Assembly (NCBI GenBank): GCA_003552465.1
Contig: PULQ01000039.1
Span: 1 to 34,214, forward strand
Direction of reading: 5' to 3'
DNA from: Dehalococcoidia bacterium
GTDB lineage: Bacteria > Chloroflexota > Dehalococcoidia > GIF9 > AB-539-J10
DNA length: 34,214 nucleotides
Shown: piece after piece, positions 1-8,837 of the stretch
Position numbering within the stretch: the first letter of the stretch is position 1
Layout: each line of letters opens with the position of its first letter
Notes under the pieces: model-generated
Seen by the model: only the letters and a program-made list of their open reading frames with translations
Told to the model about the DNA's origin: nothing
Database searches by the model: none
Program-made: the position numbers and the translations under genes

Positions 1-164
1 CGCAGATACTTCGGTCTTGCCTTCACAGTTCTTGCCTCCTCCCGGGTCGGGATGTCGGGCGTGGCACTATCGGGTTCAAGCGCCCCGAGCATCCGGTGGG
101 CTTCATCCAGGGTTATCTCCCTGTTTTCCAGCATCTCCAGTATTCTCTTCTGATTCTGAGCCAT
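1..164 (-). CDS. SHOCT-like / YvlB-N-like small-domain protein, 3' end truncated by window edge
   Basis: Reverse-strand reading from ATG at 164: MAQNQKRILEMLENREITLDEAHRMLGALEPDSATPDIPTREEARTVKARPKYL...; AAAGGAGG Shine-Dalgarno just upstream. Absent from the ORF track because it is cut by the edge. The 'ILEMLENREITLDEAHRMLGALE' helix pair resembles SHOCT-like / LiaX-YvlB N-terminal segments. Confidence 0.6.
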   Translation of the reverse strand, partial: MAQNQKRILEMLENREITLDEAHRMLGALEPDSATPDIPTREEARTVKARPKYL

Positions 165-203
165 TTCAGTTTCCTCCTTTGCTGTTCCTTCGCTGTTCTA
201 TTC

Positions 204-377
204 CTAGTTCTTGTGGGTCAGTATCACGTACCCGGTCGGGGTTAGTGCGTAAGCAACTCCGTGTCTGGCGGGTTGAGCGGCGTACCACGTCACTTCCGCC
301 GAACCATTGTGGTTTCCGTTAGTCCGACCGGTCCTGTCCCTGCTCTGGATTTTGAGGATCTTCTTGATGTTTGCCAT
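204..377 (-). CDS. small ORF, 57 aa, unknown function
   Basis: MANIKKILKIQSRDRTGRTNGNHNGSAEVTWYAAQPARHGVAYALTPTGYVILTHKN*; AAAGGAG SD upstream of ATG; consensus promoter about 55 bp upstream; same orientation as the following SHOCT-like gene. Not in the ORF track, which lists nothing shorter than 60 aa. Confidence 0.6.
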   Translation of the reverse strand: MANIKKILKIQSRDRTGRTNGNHNGSAEVTWYAAQPARHGVAYALTPTGYVILTHKN

Positions 378-431
378 TCTGCGCTTCTCCTTTCTCTATG
401 AACTCAAGCTGTGTATTGATTAATTTAAGGT

Positions 432-460
432 ATTATAAACCACCCCTTAAACTTTGTCAA
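432..460 (-). promoter_or_regulatory. perfect-consensus sigma70-type promoter (TTGACA-N17-TATAAT)
   Basis: Reverse complement reads TTGACA AAGTTTAAGGGGTGGTT TATAAT; exact -35 and -10 with 17-bp spacer, directed at the 57-aa ORF. Confidence 0.85.
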
Positions 461-619
461 GCCCCTGGAGGCCTATTTTTGAGAAAATTTCGGGAGAAAA
501 TAAAAATAATTAAGGTCCTCTGCGGACGGCACGATAAAGCGTATGGCTTGTCATCCCTGGCCGTGAATGTGTAAAATCAAGCGTTTGACGCTGCAGCCTG
601 GCATCGGCCCGCCGCAAGC

Positions 620-2038
620 GTGAAGCACCGTCTATCGATGGCTGAGACAGGAAACTCCACGGTAACCCCCGACGGAACGGTTTACAGTAGACGAAAAGAC
701 TACTGCCCCTTCTCCGTTTCCTCACTTGAGGAGTACGCATCCATCCTGGGTGAGGAGCGGATCGAGCGCCTGCTGAAGATCGCTGAACCTGTCAAGGGTA
801 TGCGCAAACTGGTGCTCAATGCCACCGCACAGGGAGGAGGCGTGGCTGAGATGCTCTACAGTGCCGTGCCCTTTCTCAACGATTTGGGCATTGAGACCGA
901 CTGGAAGGTCATCCAGGGTTCCCGGGAGTACTTCGAGAGCACCAAGGAGCTTCATAATCTGCTTCAGGGCAAGAAGGGCGTCTTCACCCGCGAGCAGCAG
1001 CAGACCTATATAGCCACTATCGAGGAGTGCGCCAGGCAGAATCTCATCGACTACGAACCCGACATCGTCGAAGTTCATGACCCTCAGCCAGTCGGCCTGA
1101 GTCACTACCTCAGAGCGCCCGGCCAGACCTGGTTCTGGAGATGCCACATCCATATCGACGAAGCGACCATCGAGAGCAACTCCGAACTATGGGATTTCAT
1201 CACTGGCTGGGCAAAGCAGTACGACGCCGCTGTATTCTCCGCCGCGCAGTACATCATCTCATGGTGGCCACTGCCCAAGTTCATAGTCCCGCCGTTCATC
1301 GACCCTCTCTCGGAGAAGAACAGGGACCTGACCGAGGACGAGATCGATCGCGTTCTCAGCAAGTACGGAATAGACAGCAGGGGGCCGATCATCGCCCAGA
1401 TCGGACGGTTCGACCCCTGGAAAGGCATAGACAGGACGATATCGACCTACCGCCGGGTGAGGAAGGAAAGGAAGTGCCAGCTGGTATTGGCAGGCGGCTT
1501 CGCCTCGGACGACCCGGAGGGTGAAAGGGTCCTGGCACGGATTCATGAGCATACTAAGGACGATGATAACGTTCATGTTCTCAACCTTTCGCTGGAGGAC
1601 CGCCTGGAGAACTGGAGGGAGGTCAATGCACTCCAGCGGGCCGCCAGGGTGATAATGCAGCCGTCAACCAGGGAGGGCTTCGGGCTGGTCATCACCGAGG
1701 CGCTGTGGAAGGGCAAGCCGGTTATAGGCGCCAACGTCGGGGCAATACCACTCCAGATTCGTGAGGGCGATACGGGACACTTCTATGAGACGCCTTACAA
1801 GACGGCACAGAAGGTTACCTACCTGCTGGACAGGGAAAGGGCCGCTAACGCGATAGGCAACAGGGGCAGGGAGTACGTCAGGCGGAACTTCCTCCTCCCC
1901 GATCGCATCGGCGACCATCTAATGGCCATCAATATGGTGATGAAGGGGGCCGTTAGCAGGGAGACCGTTCCCGAATGCATAGTGAGCTTTCACCCGTGGT
2001 TCAACCTGAGCAAGCGGCAGAGAGTGCAGTGCTTCTAA
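620..2038 (+). CDS. GT4-family glycosyltransferase, trehalose synthase (TreT)-like
   Basis: 472 aa; N-terminal 'NATAQGGGVAEMLYSAVPFLNDLGIETDWKVIQG' and 'QIGRFDPWKGIDRTI...EGFGLVITEALWKGKPVIGANVGAIPLQI' typical of TreT / trehalose phosphorylase-like GT4. GTG start at 620; in-frame ATG at 638 is an alternative. Confidence 0.75.
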   Translation: MKHRLSMAETGNSTVTPDGTVYSRRKDYCPFSVSSLEEYASILGEERIERLLKIAEPVKGMRKLVLNATAQGGGVAEMLYSAVPFLNDLGIETDWKVIQGSREYFESTKELHNLLQGKKGVFTREQQQTYIATIEECARQNLIDYEPDIVEVHDPQPVGLSHYLRAPGQTWFWRCHIHIDEATIESNSELWDFITGWAKQYDAAVFSAAQYIISWWPLPKFIVPPFIDPLSEKNRDLTEDEIDRVLSKYGIDSRGPIIAQIGRFDPWKGIDRTISTYRRVRKERKCQLVLAGGFASDDPEGERVLARIHEHTKDDDNVHVLNLSLEDRLENWREVNALQRAARVIMQPSTREGFGLVITEALWKGKPVIGANVGAIPLQIREGDTGHFYETPYKTAQKVTYLLDRERAANAIGNRGREYVRRNFLLPDRIGDHLMAINMVMKGAVSRETVPECIVSFHPWFNLSKRQRVQCF

Positions 2039-2124
2039 TCAGCCGGGCTCGGCCGGTGTGACCCCTTGCCTGACCCGTCCGGAAGGATCGCCCTGAGAGC
2101 AGCAGAACCGTCAGGGATGATAGC

Positions 2125-4305
2125 TCAGCGACCTGAGGCCATCCCTGTTAGAAGGGAGATCGCGTCGCCGGGCGAGCTTATGTTGAACCTGGCTGCGGAT
2201 GCTCCGACACCGACTCTTATCGACCAGGCGGTTGCCGGAAGCACTCTGAACGTGTCCTCATCCGTCGTATCATCCCCCATCGCCATTATGAAGCTCCAGT
2301 CAACGCCGGCAATCCACTGGAGGGCCGCGCGGCCCTTGTTGATGCCGGCGTTCTTGACCTCAACTACCTTGCTCCCCTCCAATACCTGGAGGTTGAGACC
2401 GGCGATCGCACTCGTCAGGCTGTTGATCAGCTCCCGTGCCCGCAGTTCACCCAGCCTGGCATCCGCCTTTCTGTAGTGCCAGACAAGCGAGAAATCCTTC
2501 TCTTCTATGAAGGAGCCCGGGGTGCGGTCCACCCATAGATCAAGCATGGGATGTATCTGCTCCTTCCAGTCACCCGATAGTATGTCGATCGTCTCCCACT
2601 GCCCACCCTTCTTCCTCACCCATACGCCGTGCTCGGCCACGAGCGCTACCTTGAGACTGCCAAACCGCCTCTCCAGGGTGCGTTTGTCACGTCCGCTGAT
2701 GAGCACTACCTCGTTCCGGGGGTCTGCGGCCAGCTTCTTCAGCAGGCCCTTGAGCCTGGCCCCCGGCCTTGACTCTTCCGGCCTGGGCGAGAAGGACACG
2801 AGTGTGCCATCATAATCCAGCAGGAGCAGCGACTTATCGCTATCGCGGAAGTCGTTGACCAGCCGTCTCTGCATCTCGGCGGTCAGCGCCTTCTCCGCCA
2901 GGTCACGCTGGAGCTTCTTCGTGTGAGCCAGTCTGTCCATGAACTCATCGGCCCAGCGCACCACGTTGTAGCGACGCAGGCGTTTCTGCATTATGGTGTT
3001 CCGCCTTACCTGCTCTTGTTCCGGCATCTCCAGGGCCTGTTCCAGCGCCCGGATGATCTCCTCCTGGTTACTGGCGTTGATCATTATCGCCTCACCCATC
3101 TCCTGGGCCGCTCCCGCGGTCTCACTGAGTATCAGGACGCCTTTCCCGTCCGTCCTGGTGGTGACATACTCCTTGGCCACAAGGTTCATCCCGTCCCTGA
3201 GCGGCGTAATGAGAGCAACGTCGGCAAGGCTGTAGAGGGCAGTGAGTGAATGAAAGGGCAGCGAACGATAGAGGTACCAGATGGGCATCCAGCCTATCGT
3301 CCCGTGTCTTCCGTTTATCTCGCCGACAAGGCCGTCCAGTTGACTCTTCAACCGGACATAGTGCTCCACTCTTGTCCGTGACGGGACGACGAGCAGCACG
3401 AAGATGACATTTCCCCTGTACTTCGGGTTCCTGCTTAGAACCTCGCTGTAAGCCTCCAGCCGCTCGGGAATGCCCTTGGTGTAGTCCAGTCGGTCCACCG
3501 AAAGAACAACCCGGCAATCACCCAGCTTCTTCCGCATCCTCCGTCTTTCCGCCTGCGTCTTCACATCGCCGACAGCGCCGGAGAAGTGCTCATGGCTTAT
3601 GCCCATGGGGAATGCATCTGCCCTCAACGTCCGGCCAGACACAACCACCTGCCCCATCGCCGAATCATACCCCAGCAGTCTGTGTACGCTGTCAAGGAAG
3701 TGCCCGGTGTAGTCATAAGTATGGAAACCTACCAGGTCGGCGCCCAGGAGTCCTTCCAAAACCTCCTCGCGCGATGGCAGCAGTCGGAAGATCTCGAAGG
3801 AAGGGAACGGGATGTGCAGGAAGAACCCGACCGTCGCCTTCGGTAGCCTCTCTCTCAACAGCCTGGGGAGGAGCATAAGGTGATAGTCGTGCACCCAGAT
3901 CACGTCGTTGGGCCTGGCGATCCCGGCTACCACATTGGCGAAGGCTGTATTCACCCGCCGATAGGCCTGCCAGTCATCTTCGCTGTACTGAGCGTATAGA
4001 GGGAAGTAGTGAAACAGCGGCCATATCGTTCGGTTGCATATGCCGTTGTAGTAGGCATCGATATCCTGTTGCGAGATGGACACAGGGTGGCAGTTCTCGG
4101 AGAGCAGCCTGTCCATTATGTCCTTCTCCCTCTTCATCTTCTTCGGGGTTATGCCGGCCCATCCTATCCACATGCTGTTGCAGGACTTGTACCATGAGCT
4201 GAGACCGGTCGCCAGTCCTCCGACACTGGGTTCCACATGCAGCTCGCCCTTTCTCTCCTGCACTGTCAGGGGCAACCTGTTGGATACGATGAGCAATCTG
4301 TCCAT
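2125..4305 (-). CDS. otsAB: bifunctional trehalose-6-phosphate synthase / trehalose-6-phosphatase (OtsA-OtsB fusion)
   Basis: 726 aa; GT20 N-terminus 'LLIVSNRLPLTV...GGLATGL', 'VWVHDYHLMLLPRLLRE', 'DRLDYTKGIPERLEAY'; C-terminal HAD phosphatase 'LLLLDYDGTLVSF' and 'GDDTTDEDTF'. Confidence 0.93.
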   Translation of the reverse strand: MDRLLIVSNRLPLTVQERKGELHVEPSVGGLATGLSSWYKSCNSMWIGWAGITPKKMKREKDIMDRLLSENCHPVSISQQDIDAYYNGICNRTIWPLFHYFPLYAQYSEDDWQAYRRVNTAFANVVAGIARPNDVIWVHDYHLMLLPRLLRERLPKATVGFFLHIPFPSFEIFRLLPSREEVLEGLLGADLVGFHTYDYTGHFLDSVHRLLGYDSAMGQVVVSGRTLRADAFPMGISHEHFSGAVGDVKTQAERRRMRKKLGDCRVVLSVDRLDYTKGIPERLEAYSEVLSRNPKYRGNVIFVLLVVPSRTRVEHYVRLKSQLDGLVGEINGRHGTIGWMPIWYLYRSLPFHSLTALYSLADVALITPLRDGMNLVAKEYVTTRTDGKGVLILSETAGAAQEMGEAIMINASNQEEIIRALEQALEMPEQEQVRRNTIMQKRLRRYNVVRWADEFMDRLAHTKKLQRDLAEKALTAEMQRRLVNDFRDSDKSLLLLDYDGTLVSFSPRPEESRPGARLKGLLKKLAADPRNEVVLISGRDKRTLERRFGSLKVALVAEHGVWVRKKGGQWETIDILSGDWKEQIHPMLDLWVDRTPGSFIEEKDFSLVWHYRKADARLGELRARELINSLTSAIAGLNLQVLEGSKVVEVKNAGINKGRAALQWIAGVDWSFIMAMGDDTTDEDTFRVLPATAWSIRVGVGASAARFNISSPGDAISLLTGMASGR

Positions 4306-4311
4306 TATCGT

Positions 4312-5397
4312 CTAGCTCAGATCAACTTCGCAGTCATCGCCAACGTACAGCCTCAGCATCTTCGGGCTCCCCCTCTGCCCGGTCAGAACAGCATTCCTCC
4401 CAACTATGCTATCGGTGAGAGAGCCGATCCCCGACAGCCGGCAGTTCTCGAGGATTAGTGATCCCTCGATGGTCGAATCCTCGATCGTCGTTCCTGCCCT
4501 GATGTTGGTGAACGGCTTGATAGTCGAGTTCGTTATCCGGCAACCGGCCGCGATTAGCGCCGGCCCCTGAACACGGCTGTTCTCCAGTTCTGCCTGCTCA
4601 CCGATCTGCACCGAGCCTTCCAGTCTGGTCTGCCGGTCCACTTTCCCTCTTATGTCGGACTCAGCCGAGGCATCAAGAATCACACGATTTGCCTTCAAAA
4701 GCCCATCGTTGCTGCCGATGTCAAGCCACCAGCCTTTGAGAAGGTGGCTCTTGATCTGTCCTCCCATCTCCAGCAGCCTCTGAATGGCATCGGTTATCTC
4801 CAGTTCTCCCCGCCAGGACGGTTCTATCCCGGCTATAGCCCTGTGTATCTTGGGGGTAAAGATGTAGACACCGATTATCGCGAGGTTGCTCTTCGGCTCC
4901 TTTGGCTTCTCCACCATGTATATAACCTTGCCCGAGGAGTCAACCTCGGCCACGCCGAAGGCTCTTGGGTCCTCCACCTCCTTGAGGACGACGCTTGCGT
5001 CGAACCTTGAGGCACGAAAGTCGTCGAGGAAACCCGTGACGCCATCCTCGACCAGGGTGTCGCCGAGCAGCATCAGGAAAGGCGAGTCGCCCACAAAACC
5101 CTGCGCTACCTGGACGGCGTGTGCCAGTCCCTTCGGTTCGGCCTGGAGGATGAATGTCACCCTTGCCCGCGACTGCTGCCAGTTACCCAGTGCCTCCTCT
5201 ATACAAGGGCCCGAGTCGGGAGAGACGACGATGCCGATCTCTTCGATGCCAGCGTCTATTATGTAGTCCAACACCCGGAACAGTATCGGCCTGTCGCCAA
5301 CCGGAAGAAGGTGCTTGGGAACCGTGTTGGTCAGCGGCCTGAGTCTTGTCCCCTTGCCGGCAGCCAGAACCAGAGCTTTCATTACACCACCCCTCAA
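4312..5397 (-). CDS. NDP-sugar pyrophosphorylase (RmlA-long-like glucose-1-phosphate nucleotidyltransferase with left-handed beta-helix C-terminus)
   Basis: 'MKALVLAAGKGTRLRPLTNTVPKHLLPVGDRPILFRVLDYI'; C-terminal hexapeptide-like repeats. Likely start at the internal MKALVL (5382). Confidence 0.85.
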   Translation of the reverse strand: MRGGVMKALVLAAGKGTRLRPLTNTVPKHLLPVGDRPILFRVLDYIIDAGIEEIGIVVSPDSGPCIEEALGNWQQSRARVTFILQAEPKGLAHAVQVAQGFVGDSPFLMLLGDTLVEDGVTGFLDDFRASRFDASVVLKEVEDPRAFGVAEVDSSGKVIYMVEKPKEPKSNLAIIGVYIFTPKIHRAIAGIEPSWRGELEITDAIQRLLEMGGQIKSHLLKGWWLDIGSNDGLLKANRVILDASAESDIRGKVDRQTRLEGSVQIGEQAELENSRVQGPALIAAGCRITNSTIKPFTNIRAGTTIEDSTIEGSLILENCRLSGIGSLTDSIVGRNAVLTGQRGSPKMLRLYVGDDCEVDLS

Positions 5398-5451
5398 TCG
5401 TGTTTGCAGACTTGCCTGAGGACCCCGTGAAGTGACGATGCTCCCTGCCGA

Positions 5452-6606
5452 CTAACTGGCGGACGATTCGTGCCGGTCAAGGTACTGCTTGATGAAGTCT
5501 ATCGCATCTATCGTTGTAGGGTCAACCTCGTTCAGCATCGCCAGGTATAAGCTGCAGTAGTCGCCCAGTAGAACCAGTCCCATGATCTGGGCCAGGACGC
5601 TCTCGCCTCTGCCCTCCACGGTCTCATTAGCGATGCCGGCGTTGGTGAGCAGTTCGGCGGTGGCCCGGTAGCGGAGTGCGTTCCGGGACCCGAGTGAGCG
5701 GGAGCTCAGCATGATCACGAACACCTTCTCCTTTGCCTCTGCCGGATGGGAGTAGCCGATGACCGCGTTATGGTTGAGTTCCGGAAAGGTCTCGCAGAAG
5801 GCCCAGTTCTTGCCGTTCTCGTTGAACTGCGCCTTCCAGCGCCGGGCTACCTCTGACAGTATCTCCGCTCCGTAAATTACCGCCACACGGCCCTGCAGCC
5901 TGGATGCCAGCTGCTTGGCGGGGTTCGACCTGTGGGGTGTCGTCTCAGCAATGTCGGCTGTCATCCCGGTCAGGATCTGCACGGCCTTCTGCAGATCGGC
6001 TGACCTGTCTTCGATCAAACCCAGCTTCTGGAAGATGCCGAGCAGGGGCACGAAGCTGTGGGAGAAGGCTGCCCTGGGTGGCGCCTTGTAGTCTATCGAA
6101 TAGGCGGGGATTCCCTCGGCTTCGGCCAGGCGACTGAGCTCCCCGCCCGAGGTTATCACCAGTTTCCTGGCCGGCGTCTTCAGCGACTGCCTGAATGCCG
6201 ATAGGGTCTCCTCGGTATTGCCCGAGTAGCTCGAGGCGATGACAAGTGTGCTCTCGTCGACGAAAGCAGGCAGGCCGTAGTCACGGTGCACCCATACGGG
6301 TACCCTGCTCTCCAGTAAGGCCAGACGCTGCAGGATATCCCCTCCGATGGCGGAACCTCCCATGCCCGGTATCACCACGCTGGATATCCCTGAGTAGTCG
6401 CCGGGCAGATCAAAGGCCATGACCTTCTGCCATGCCCTCATGCACTGCTCCGGAAACCCGTGCAGGTGACGTAGCATGCCCGACTTATCGAACCTGCTGT
6501 AGATTGAGGCGTCGTCCAGATCGACCATGATTGTCAGTTCTATGTGTCTGCCGCTGCCTGCGGTAACGTTAAGCTCGTGCCGGTTATCTCTGGAAGGATA
6601 CTCCAA
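5452..6606 (-). CDS. bifunctional phosphoglucose/phosphomannose isomerase
   Basis: SIS-domain signatures 'VIPGMGGSAIGGDIL', 'ASSYSGNTEETLSAF', 'ELNHNAVIGY'. Likely start at MVDLDD (about 6528). Confidence 0.85.
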   Translation of the reverse strand: MEYPSRDNRHELNVTAGSGRHIELTIMVDLDDASIYSRFDKSGMLRHLHGFPEQCMRAWQKVMAFDLPGDYSGISSVVIPGMGGSAIGGDILQRLALLESRVPVWVHRDYGLPAFVDESTLVIASSYSGNTEETLSAFRQSLKTPARKLVITSGGELSRLAEAEGIPAYSIDYKAPPRAAFSHSFVPLLGIFQKLGLIEDRSADLQKAVQILTGMTADIAETTPHRSNPAKQLASRLQGRVAVIYGAEILSEVARRWKAQFNENGKNWAFCETFPELNHNAVIGYSHPAEAKEKVFVIMLSSRSLGSRNALRYRATAELLTNAGIANETVEGRGESVLAQIMGLVLLGDYCSLYLAMLNEVDPTTIDAIDFIKQYLDRHESSAS

Positions 6607-6658
6607 AAGGGCAGTCGCGGCAAGCCCGGGCGCTGTCTGACACGACTCTAACCCTGCG

Positions 6659-6688
6659 TTGACCGGAAGCGAGCTCGTCTGTTAGACT
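6659..6688 (+). promoter_or_regulatory. candidate promoter TTGACC-N18-TAGACT for aminopeptidase gene
   Basis: TTGACC at 6659-6664 and TAGACT at 6683-6688, 18-bp spacer, 40 bp upstream of the 6728 start (SD GGAGGTG). Confidence 0.45.
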
Positions 6689-6727
6689 GCCGGTTGACCC
6701 CACTACTACAGAACTATTGGAGGTGAA

Positions 6728-7831
6728 ATGGCAGATCCCCGAATCGAAGCAGTGGCAAAGATCCTGGTCGATTATTCAACCGAGGTCAAGCCCAACCAGC
6801 TTGTGCGGATAACAGGTGCACCGGAGGGTGCACCGCTGCTTCTGGCTGTGTATCAGCGCGTGTTGGAGCAGGGAGCCAACCCGTGGCTTCAGATCGGACT
6901 GGACGCGGCCCAGGAGTTGTTCTTCGCCTATGCGGGTGACGCACAACTCGACTATGTCCCCGCGTTTGTGAGAGATGTCATTGAGCAGGTCGATGTGAGC
7001 ATCGGGATCTGGACGAATGTGAACACGAAGGGGCTCACCAGTGTCGATCCTGCCAAGCAGGCTCGAAGAGCGGTTGCGATGCGCCCGATTTCTGAGCGAT
7101 TCCTGGAGAGGGCCGCCAGCAAAGAGGTGCGCTGGACCGCGACTCTTCACCCCACCAACGCCTTTGCCCAGGATGCCGAGATGTCGCTTCGCGAGTTCGA
7201 GGACTTCGTCTACAGTGCCAGCCTGGCCCATGAGCCCGATCCTATACGTGCCTGGCAGGCTGTCTCTAAGGAGCAACAAAGGATAGTTGACTGGTTGAAC
7301 AATGCCCGCGCAGTCAAGGTGCTCGGGCCCGATACAGACCTCAGGCTCGAAGTTTCCGGCCGCAAGTGGCAGAACTGCGACGGACATGAGAATTTCCCCG
7401 ACGGAGAGATCTTCACTGGTCCGATCGAGCAGAGCGTAAACGGGCACATCAGGTATACCTACCCTGCCTGTGCCTATGGTCGCGAGGTTGAGGATGTACG
7501 TCTTGAGTTCAAGGACGGCAAGGCGATCAAGGCCAGTGCTGCCAAGAACGAGCAGTTCCTGTTACAGATGATGGATACCGACGAAGGCGCACGCTACATA
7601 GGGGAGTTTGCCTTCGGCACCAACTCGGGCATTCAGCGGTTCACAAAGAACACTCTTTTCGACGAGAAGATCGGAGGAACGATCCACCTGGCGCTGGGCA
7701 AGGGCTACCCCGAGACGGGCAGCCAGAACAGTTCTGCTATCCACTGGGACATGGTATGCGACCTGCGGAAGGGCGGAGAGGTCTGGGTTGACGACACCCT
7801 GTTCATGAAGGATGGCAAGATACTGATCTAG
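6728..7831 (+). CDS. aminopeptidase, M29 (AmpS/PepS) family
   Basis: 367 aa; 'LVDYSTEVKPNQLVRITGAPEGAPLLLAVYQRVLEQGANP', 'FPDGEIFTGPIEQSVNGHIRYTYPA', 'GEFAFGTNSGIQRFTKNTLFDEKIGGTIHLALGKGYPETG'. Confidence 0.92.
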   Translation: MADPRIEAVAKILVDYSTEVKPNQLVRITGAPEGAPLLLAVYQRVLEQGANPWLQIGLDAAQELFFAYAGDAQLDYVPAFVRDVIEQVDVSIGIWTNVNTKGLTSVDPAKQARRAVAMRPISERFLERAASKEVRWTATLHPTNAFAQDAEMSLREFEDFVYSASLAHEPDPIRAWQAVSKEQQRIVDWLNNARAVKVLGPDTDLRLEVSGRKWQNCDGHENFPDGEIFTGPIEQSVNGHIRYTYPACAYGREVEDVRLEFKDGKAIKASAAKNEQFLLQMMDTDEGARYIGEFAFGTNSGIQRFTKNTLFDEKIGGTIHLALGKGYPETGSQNSSAIHWDMVCDLRKGGEVWVDDTLFMKDGKILI

Positions 7832-7943
7832 AGTGCACCGCCGGGCCTGTCTGAAGCGTGGTCACCCGGCCCCGCTGTAACCCAACGCCCTGGACTCCTT
7901 GTCGAGGAGTTGAGCCAGCCTGTTCTGTCACGAGTAGCACGCA

Positions 7944-8726
7944 ATGAGTGGCCACTGGACTGATGATCTGTTCATCAAGCACGCGGATCTCTATCAGCTA
8001 TTGCTCGAAGGGATGTTCGCCCGGGCCGAAGACGAAGCGCGGGGTCTGGCGGGACTGCTCGATACAGCAGGGATTAAAGCCGACGCACTGATCCTGGATC
8101 TCAACTGCGGGATCGGGCGCCATGCCATACATCTTGCCAGGCTCGGCTACCGGGTGGTGGGGGTGGATATCTCGCCCCGCCTGGTCGAGCGGGCCCGCGA
8201 GCTGTCCGAAGAGCATTCTGTTGCCCGCCTGACCGAGTTTGTCGTGGGTGACTCGCGAAGGGTGGCAGATGCTCTGTCGGGGCGCGAGTTCGATGCCACA
8301 ATCAGCATGTTCACATCGCTTGGATACTACGACGAAGAGACAGACCGCTCGATACTGCAACAGTGCCGTGAACTGACGCGGACCGGAGGGATCTTCATTG
8401 TGGAGACGGGCTTTCGTGACTCCATCGCCCGCAACTTTCAGCCGCATGGAGTCATCCGCTCCGGTTCTCTGCTCCTTCTCCACGAGCGGGAGTTCAGGCT
8501 TGAGACATCGAGAATGGAGGCTTTGTGGACCTTCCTGGAGAAAAAGGGCCCGAACTACCGGCTTCGTGCAGAGATCAGTGTAAGCCTTCGGTTCTACGGT
8601 CTGCACGAACTGATATCGTTACTCAACCAGGCAGGGTGGCAGTATCGCGTATCCTACCGCGACTTCGAACTCCGGGAGCCGTCGCTTGATGGTAACAGGC
8701 TGATCATCGTCGCTGAGCGCATATGA
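7944..8726 (+). CDS. class I SAM-dependent methyltransferase
   Basis: 'ILDLNCGIGRHAIHLARLGYRVVGVDISPRLVERAREL' motif I; downstream 'FDATISMFTSLGYY'. Confidence 0.88.
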   Translation: MSGHWTDDLFIKHADLYQLLLEGMFARAEDEARGLAGLLDTAGIKADALILDLNCGIGRHAIHLARLGYRVVGVDISPRLVERARELSEEHSVARLTEFVVGDSRRVADALSGREFDATISMFTSLGYYDEETDRSILQQCRELTRTGGIFIVETGFRDSIARNFQPHGVIRSGSLLLLHEREFRLETSRMEALWTFLEKKGPNYRLRAEISVSLRFYGLHELISLLNQAGWQYRVSYRDFELREPSLDGNRLIIVAERI

Positions 8727-8837
8727 CGCCTGGGATGAGAGGCCACCGTGTCAAACGTACAAAGCCTTCACGCACGCTCCATGTCTGTAGGCCTGTTCGG
8801 GTATCCTGACCTCCCAGTGGCAACCGGCCTCACCGGA

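Noticed and set aside
17-322. 101-aa plus-strand ORF at left edge
   Set aside because: Overlaps, in antisense, two minus-strand ORFs that have SD sequences and a consensus promoter.
6776-7447. 223-aa minus-strand ORF opposite the M29 aminopeptidase
   Set aside because: Antisense to a well-supported CDS with no recognisable motif.
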